Source: a bacterium (GTDB taxonomy: Bacteria; Patescibacteriota; Saccharimonadia; UBA4664). Taken from it: a stretch of DNA of 7,038 nt. The translations under genes and the position numbers were made by a program. Position 1 is the stretch's first letter; every line of letters begins with the position of its first letter. Shown piece by piece: positions 5,038 through 7,038 of this stretch. The notes below the pieces were generated by a model. The model did no database searches. It was not told the DNA's origin and saw only the letters and a list, made by a program, of their open reading frames with translations. Location of the stretch: positions 1-7,038 of the forward strand of contig DAIDKY010000039.1 in the NCBI GenBank assembly GCA_027449805.1, written 5' to 3'.

Positions 5038-5044
5038 CTAACGT

Positions 5045-5620
5045 ATGAGCAAAAAAGCCGCATCCTCCGGCCAGGCCAAAGCCTTTCCCGGCCAGCACGA
5101 CGACGAAGACGTTATCCTGGTCTTTCGCCAGCATCCGTTGGTTATGCGCAAGGAGTTAATTTACGGTCTCCTAGCAATTTTAATCGTCATCTTGCCCTTC
5201 GACTTCGCCTTTACTTTTGAGCACCCTGTGCTGCAGTCGATAGCGACTAAGATTCTCATCTTCGTACCGCTCATCGTCATATTGGTTTGGATATACGCCT
5301 GGATTGGCTGGTACTACTCGGTCTATATCGTGACCGGCCAGCGCATAATCGAGATCCGTCAGAAGGGGCTTTTTAACCGGCGTGTGAGTGAATGGAGGCT
5401 CGAGATGGTGCAGAACGTAAATTACCACGTCAAAGGGTTTCAGGCGGCGCTCTTTGGCTACGGCGACATTACTGCCCAGACGTTCTCGGGTGATTTAGTG
5501 ATGCGTACTATCTATAAACCGACACGCATACATAACGAACTGATCGAGCTCGTACACGCAGCCGGTGGCGGCTCGACACCGAAGCCAGTTTCGGGTAGCA
5601 TAAGTGAAACAGGAGTTTAA
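5045..5620 (+). CDS. bPH2 (PH-like, DUF304) domain membrane protein
   Basis: Inner-membrane protein of 191 residues. An acidic N-terminal segment leads to RQHPLVMRKE, two hydrophobic helices (~38-57 and ~69-92), then a bacterial PH-like domain (~93-165), recognised by WYYSVYIVTGQRIIEIRQKGLFNRRVSEWRLEMVQNV and FGYGDITAQTFSG. In the YdbS/DUF304 group, the strand pattern of an invariant TGQR/TdqRii turn, an R..SEW.L..VQ..... segment and a GYGdI strand is typical. The PH-like domain should lie on the cytoplasmic side; its ligand is unknown. The C-terminal ~20 residues are Gly/Ser/Pro-rich and disordered. ATG 5045 is set by the -10 box 7 nt upstream. The stop is 2 nt before the GTG of the parvulin gene, whose ribosome binding site lies inside this gene's last codons, so the two are one operon. 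Confidence 0.88.
   Translation: MSKKAASSGQAKAFPGQHDDEDVILVFRQHPLVMRKELIYGLLAILIVILPFDFAFTFEHPVLQSIATKILIFVPLIVILVWIYAWIGWYYSVYIVTGQRIIEIRQKGLFNRRVSEWRLEMVQNVNYHVKGFQAALFGYGDITAQTFSGDLVMRTIYKPTRIHNELIELVHAAGGGSTPKPVSGSISETGV
5611..5615 (+). promoter_or_regulatory. Shine-Dalgarno site fixing the GTG start of the parvulin gene
   Basis: AGGAG at 5611-5615 is followed by 7 nt and GTG at 5623. It lies within the last codons of the bPH2 gene, pointing to coupled translation, and supports an unusual GTG start. Confidence 0.8.
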
Positions 5621-5622
5621 TT

Positions 5623-6681
5623 GTGGCCGAGAAGAAATTATCTAGTCCAAAGCATAAGTCTGACTCTAAGGTAGACAAGGTAGAGACGGTTGTGCCAACC
5701 GGGGTAAAAACCTCACATATCGGCGGTCCCGTTTCGGAACGAACTCCCGCTAAGCCGCACAGTCGACGACGTCTGATTACTATGATCGCCGGTGGAGTTG
5801 TGGCTGCTTTCTTGATCTTTTTGATCGTCTTTGGCGTTTTGATCTATGGCTATCGTTCCGATTCTTCGGCTGTTCGCGCCGTCTCGGCCGTAATTCCGTA
5901 TCCGGTCATGTCGGTGGGCGGGGATTACGTTTCGTATCACGAATATCTATTTGAGATGGCCTCGATTAAGCAGTACTACCAGAGTCAGTCGAGCGCCAAC
6001 GGCCAGGCCCCGATCGACTTTAACTCGGCTGCCGGCAAGACTCAGCTCAATCAGCTCCGTGCCCAGATATTAACTCAGCTCAAGTCGGATGAAGTAACTC
6101 GACAGTTAATTAAACAGAATCATATTGTTATTACAAATAAGCAGTTGACCGACCAATACAATCAGCTTGTTCAGTCAGCTGGCGGTGAGGCCAAGCTCAA
6201 GACCGTTCTTACCAAGGTTTATGGTTGGAATGTAAACGACCTCAAGGCCAAGCTGAAATTCCAGCTAGAGACTCAGGCGCTCTCGGCCAAGATTACCAAT
6301 AACCCCACGCTCGACGCACAGGCAAAGGCCAAGGCGACCGATGTACTCAATCAGATCAATGCTGGAGGCGACTTTGCAACCCTGGCCAAGAAGTACTCGC
6401 AGGACTCGAGTGCTGCCAACGGCGGCGACATCGGTTTTATCAGCAAAGGCCAGACCGGCGACACGGCTCTAGAAAACACTGCCTTTGGCCAGGCCGCCGG
6501 TGCAGTCTCGGGTGTCGTTAAGACCCAGTACGGCTACGTCATTGTAAAAACCGATGAGTTCAACGCCGATAAGTCCCAGGTGCACGTCTCGGAGATCCTA
6601 ATCAAGTCGGTCGACTTTAACGATTACTTGAAGCAGAAGGTCGACGCGACCAAGAGCACAATTTATATTAGCCAGAAGTAG
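5623..6681 (+). CDS. Membrane-anchored parvulin-type peptidyl-prolyl isomerase (SurA/PrsA-like)
   Basis: Extracytoplasmic folding catalyst of 352 residues. A charged cytoplasmic N-tail (1-50) ending in HSRRR precedes one hydrophobic anchor (~51-76); the rest is outside. Residues ~95-225 form the SurA-N-like chaperone region (VGGDYVSYHEYLFEM, then Gln-rich helices). The parvulin core follows at ~232-312: AGGDFATLAKKYSQDSSAAN, GGDIGFISKGQ, FGQAAGAVSGVVKTQYGYVIVK. The anchor has no lipobox cysteine, unlike PrsA. Oddity: the first strand of the fold, normally a HIL(V/I)K motif just before the first helix, is absent there, and a matching VHVSEILIK appears after the domain at 320-328, with Glu where the conserved His is expected. 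Activity is therefore uncertain. Start is GTG 5623, set by AGGAG 7 nt upstream. Second gene of the bPH2 operon. Confidence 0.9.
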   Translation: MAEKKLSSPKHKSDSKVDKVETVVPTGVKTSHIGGPVSERTPAKPHSRRRLITMIAGGVVAAFLIFLIVFGVLIYGYRSDSSAVRAVSAVIPYPVMSVGGDYVSYHEYLFEMASIKQYYQSQSSANGQAPIDFNSAAGKTQLNQLRAQILTQLKSDEVTRQLIKQNHIVITNKQLTDQYNQLVQSAGGEAKLKTVLTKVYGWNVNDLKAKLKFQLETQALSAKITNNPTLDAQAKAKATDVLNQINAGGDFATLAKKYSQDSSAANGGDIGFISKGQTGDTALENTAFGQAAGAVSGVVKTQYGYVIVKTDEFNADKSQVHVSEILIKSVDFNDYLKQKVDATKSTIYISQK

Positions 6682-6686
6682 TTGAT

Positions 6687-6703
6687 CGGGGAGGGGGACC
6701 CCG
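6687..6703 (+). terminator. Weak GC hairpin after the parvulin gene
   Basis: CGGGG (6687-6691) can pair with CCCCG (6699-6703) across a 7-nt loop, 5 nt after the stop. There is no T-tract behind it, so it may be an mRNA 3'-end stabiliser or attenuator rather than a true terminator; the tRNA-Asp promoter starts 6 nt later. Confidence 0.3.
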
Positions 6704-6708
6704 CCTAC

Positions 6709-6737
6709 TTGATACTGCCTGCTCGAACTGGTACTAT
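6709..6737 (+). promoter_or_regulatory. Promoter of tRNA-Asp
   Basis: -35 TTGATA (6709-6714), 17-nt spacer, -10 TACTAT (6732-6737) preceded by TGG, an extended -10. Start near 6744 would give a ~16-nt 5' leader. The element AACTGGTACTA (6726-6736) is identical to the one before tRNA-Arg. Confidence 0.75.
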
Positions 6738-6759
6738 TTAGCGGTTCTATTAACATCGT

Positions 6760-6835
6760 GGGCTCGTAGTGAAGTGGTTATCACGCCTCCCTGTCACGGA
6801 GGAGATCGCCGGTTCAAATCCGGTCGAGCTCGCCA
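6760..6835 (+). tRNA. tRNA-Asp (anticodon GUC)
   Basis: Complete 76-nt cloverleaf with encoded CCA. Acceptor GGGCTCG/CGAGCTC (one G-U), D arm GTGA/TCAC with loop AGTGGTTA, anticodon stem CCTCC/GGAGG with loop CTGTCAC (anticodon GTC), variable loop AGATC, T arm GCCGG/CCGGT (one G-U) with loop TTCAAAT, discriminator G73 (expected for tRNA-Asp) and CCA. It has its own promoter and terminator. Confidence 0.98.
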
Positions 6836-6847
6836 TAGAAATCATTC

Positions 6848-6881
6848 AAAGAAGACCATACGTGGTCTTCTTTTATTTTCT
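6848..6881 (+). terminator. Strong rho-independent terminator of tRNA-Asp
   Basis: AAAGAAGACCA (6848-6858) and TGGTCTTCTTT (6863-6873) form a perfect 11-bp stem with loop TACG, followed by a T-rich tail (TTATTTTCT). It ends the tRNA-Asp transcript 13 nt after the CCA. Confidence 0.92.
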
Positions 6882-6912
6882 CTGTCATATCTGTTACCCA
6901 TCGCTATGCTTA

Positions 6913-6941
6913 TTGACTTTTTAGTTTAAATATATTAATAT
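6913..6941 (+). promoter_or_regulatory. Promoter of the gene entering at the right edge
   Basis: TTGACT (6913-6918) and TAATAT (6936-6941) are 17 nt apart in a very AT-rich stretch (6913-6950). Nearby TATA-like repeats make the exact -10 ambiguous. It points into the partial gene at 6980. Confidence 0.6.
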
Positions 6942-6965
6942 ATACATATCCGTAGAGATAGATCA

Positions 6966-6984
6966 AGCATTCACTTTGAATGCT
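6966..6984 (+). promoter_or_regulatory. Leader hairpin overlapping the putative start of the right-edge gene
   Basis: AGCATTC (6966-6972), loop ACTTT, GAATGCT (6978-6984): a perfect 7-bp stem. The ATG at 6980-6982 is inside its 3' arm, and AAGGAG follows at 6991-6996. If transcribed, it could hide or present the start. It may also simply be coincidence in a short leader. Confidence 0.4.
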
Positions 6985-7038
6985 CGCACCAAGGAGAAGC
7001 ACCATTTCCGAGCTACTCATTAAATATCGGTTGCTGAC
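6980..7038 (+). CDS. N-terminus of an unidentified protein, possibly PilB/GspE-like (cut by window edge)
   Basis: ATG 6980 opens a frame that runs to the window end: MLAPRRSTISELLIKYRLL followed by Thr (last codon AC- can only be Thr). A TGA directly precedes the ATG in frame. The segment ISELLIKYRLLT resembles the start of the N-terminal domain of type IV pilus/type II secretion ATPases (pattern lGelLv..gLit), which would fit a pilus-using organism, but 20 residues cannot settle this. The ATG has no Shine-Dalgarno sequence. A perfect AAGGAG (6991-6996) lies inside the frame, 7 nt before an in-frame ATT at 7004, so initiation at ATT is a less likely alternative. Expressed from the promoter at 6913-6941, with a leader of about 30 nt. 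Confidence 0.5.
   Translation, partial: MLAPRRSTISELLIKYRLL

Noticed and set aside
6836..6979. Small structured RNA (tmRNA, 6S, RNase P) between tRNA-Asp and the last gene
   Set aside because: The segment is accounted for by a terminator, an AT-rich promoter and a short leader; no conserved core of those RNAs is recognisable.
1..7038. CRISPR array, transposon or long direct repeats
   Set aside because: No regularly spaced repeats, no terminal inverted repeats with a transposase, and no long duplicated segment were found on reading either strand.

Overview
The window looks like chromosomal DNA of a Patescibacteria/CPR bacterium, most likely a Candidatus Saccharibacteria (TM7) relative. This is an inference from gene style and mix: an inner-membrane bPH2 protein paired with a membrane-anchored parvulin, a single XerC/D-type recombinase, a DedA protein followed by an M16 protease and an insert-bearing nucleoside diphosphate kinase, compact spacing, and very short or absent 5' leaders. 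UGA serves as a normal stop (end of the gene at 4067-4423, just before its terminator), which argues against the UGA=Gly code of Gracilibacteria/Absconditabacteria. Species cannot be fixed without database searches.

Layout. 1-474 (+) is the C-terminal end of a Ser/Thr/Gly-rich, four-cysteine, probably exported pilin-like or surface protein. It converges on a tyrosine recombinase (471-1385, -), and the two genes share a CTAG in which both stop codons are read. A 218-bp divergent spacer follows, then a + strand operon: DedA-like membrane protein (1604-2221), M16 zinc peptidase (2229-3503) and nucleoside diphosphate kinase ndk (3521-4006). ndk converges on a minus-strand block made of tRNA-Arg(CCU) (4503-4578) and a small unknown gene (4067-4423) that has its own near-consensus promoter, ribosome binding site and terminator. 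Divergent from the tRNA is a second small, very acidic unknown gene (4650-4991, +) ending in a hairpin. Immediately after comes a two-gene + operon: bPH2 membrane protein (5045-5620) and a membrane-anchored parvulin-type foldase (5623-6681). The right end has tRNA-Asp(GUC) (6760-6835) with a clear promoter and terminator, then a strong promoter and the first 20 codons of another gene, whose N-terminus faintly resembles the N-domain of PilB/GspE-type ATPases.

How it fits together. Most genes are housekeeping: chromosome dimer resolution or site-specific recombination, membrane lipid or protein handling, peptide processing, NTP balance, envelope protein folding. The two small unknown genes flanking tRNA-Arg are the least explained part. 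No defence system, CRISPR array, transposon or prophage is visible.

The most interesting signals are: (1) -10 hexamers placed 6-8 nt before the ATG of several first-in-operon genes, suggesting leaderless mRNAs, while downstream or later genes have Shine-Dalgarno sites; (2) a parvulin domain whose usual first strand is missing from its N-terminal side and seems to reappear after the domain; (3) a DedA protein lacking the family's conserved arginine pair; (4) a recurrent extended -10 (TGn) promoter type, with the same 11-nt element in front of both tRNA genes.
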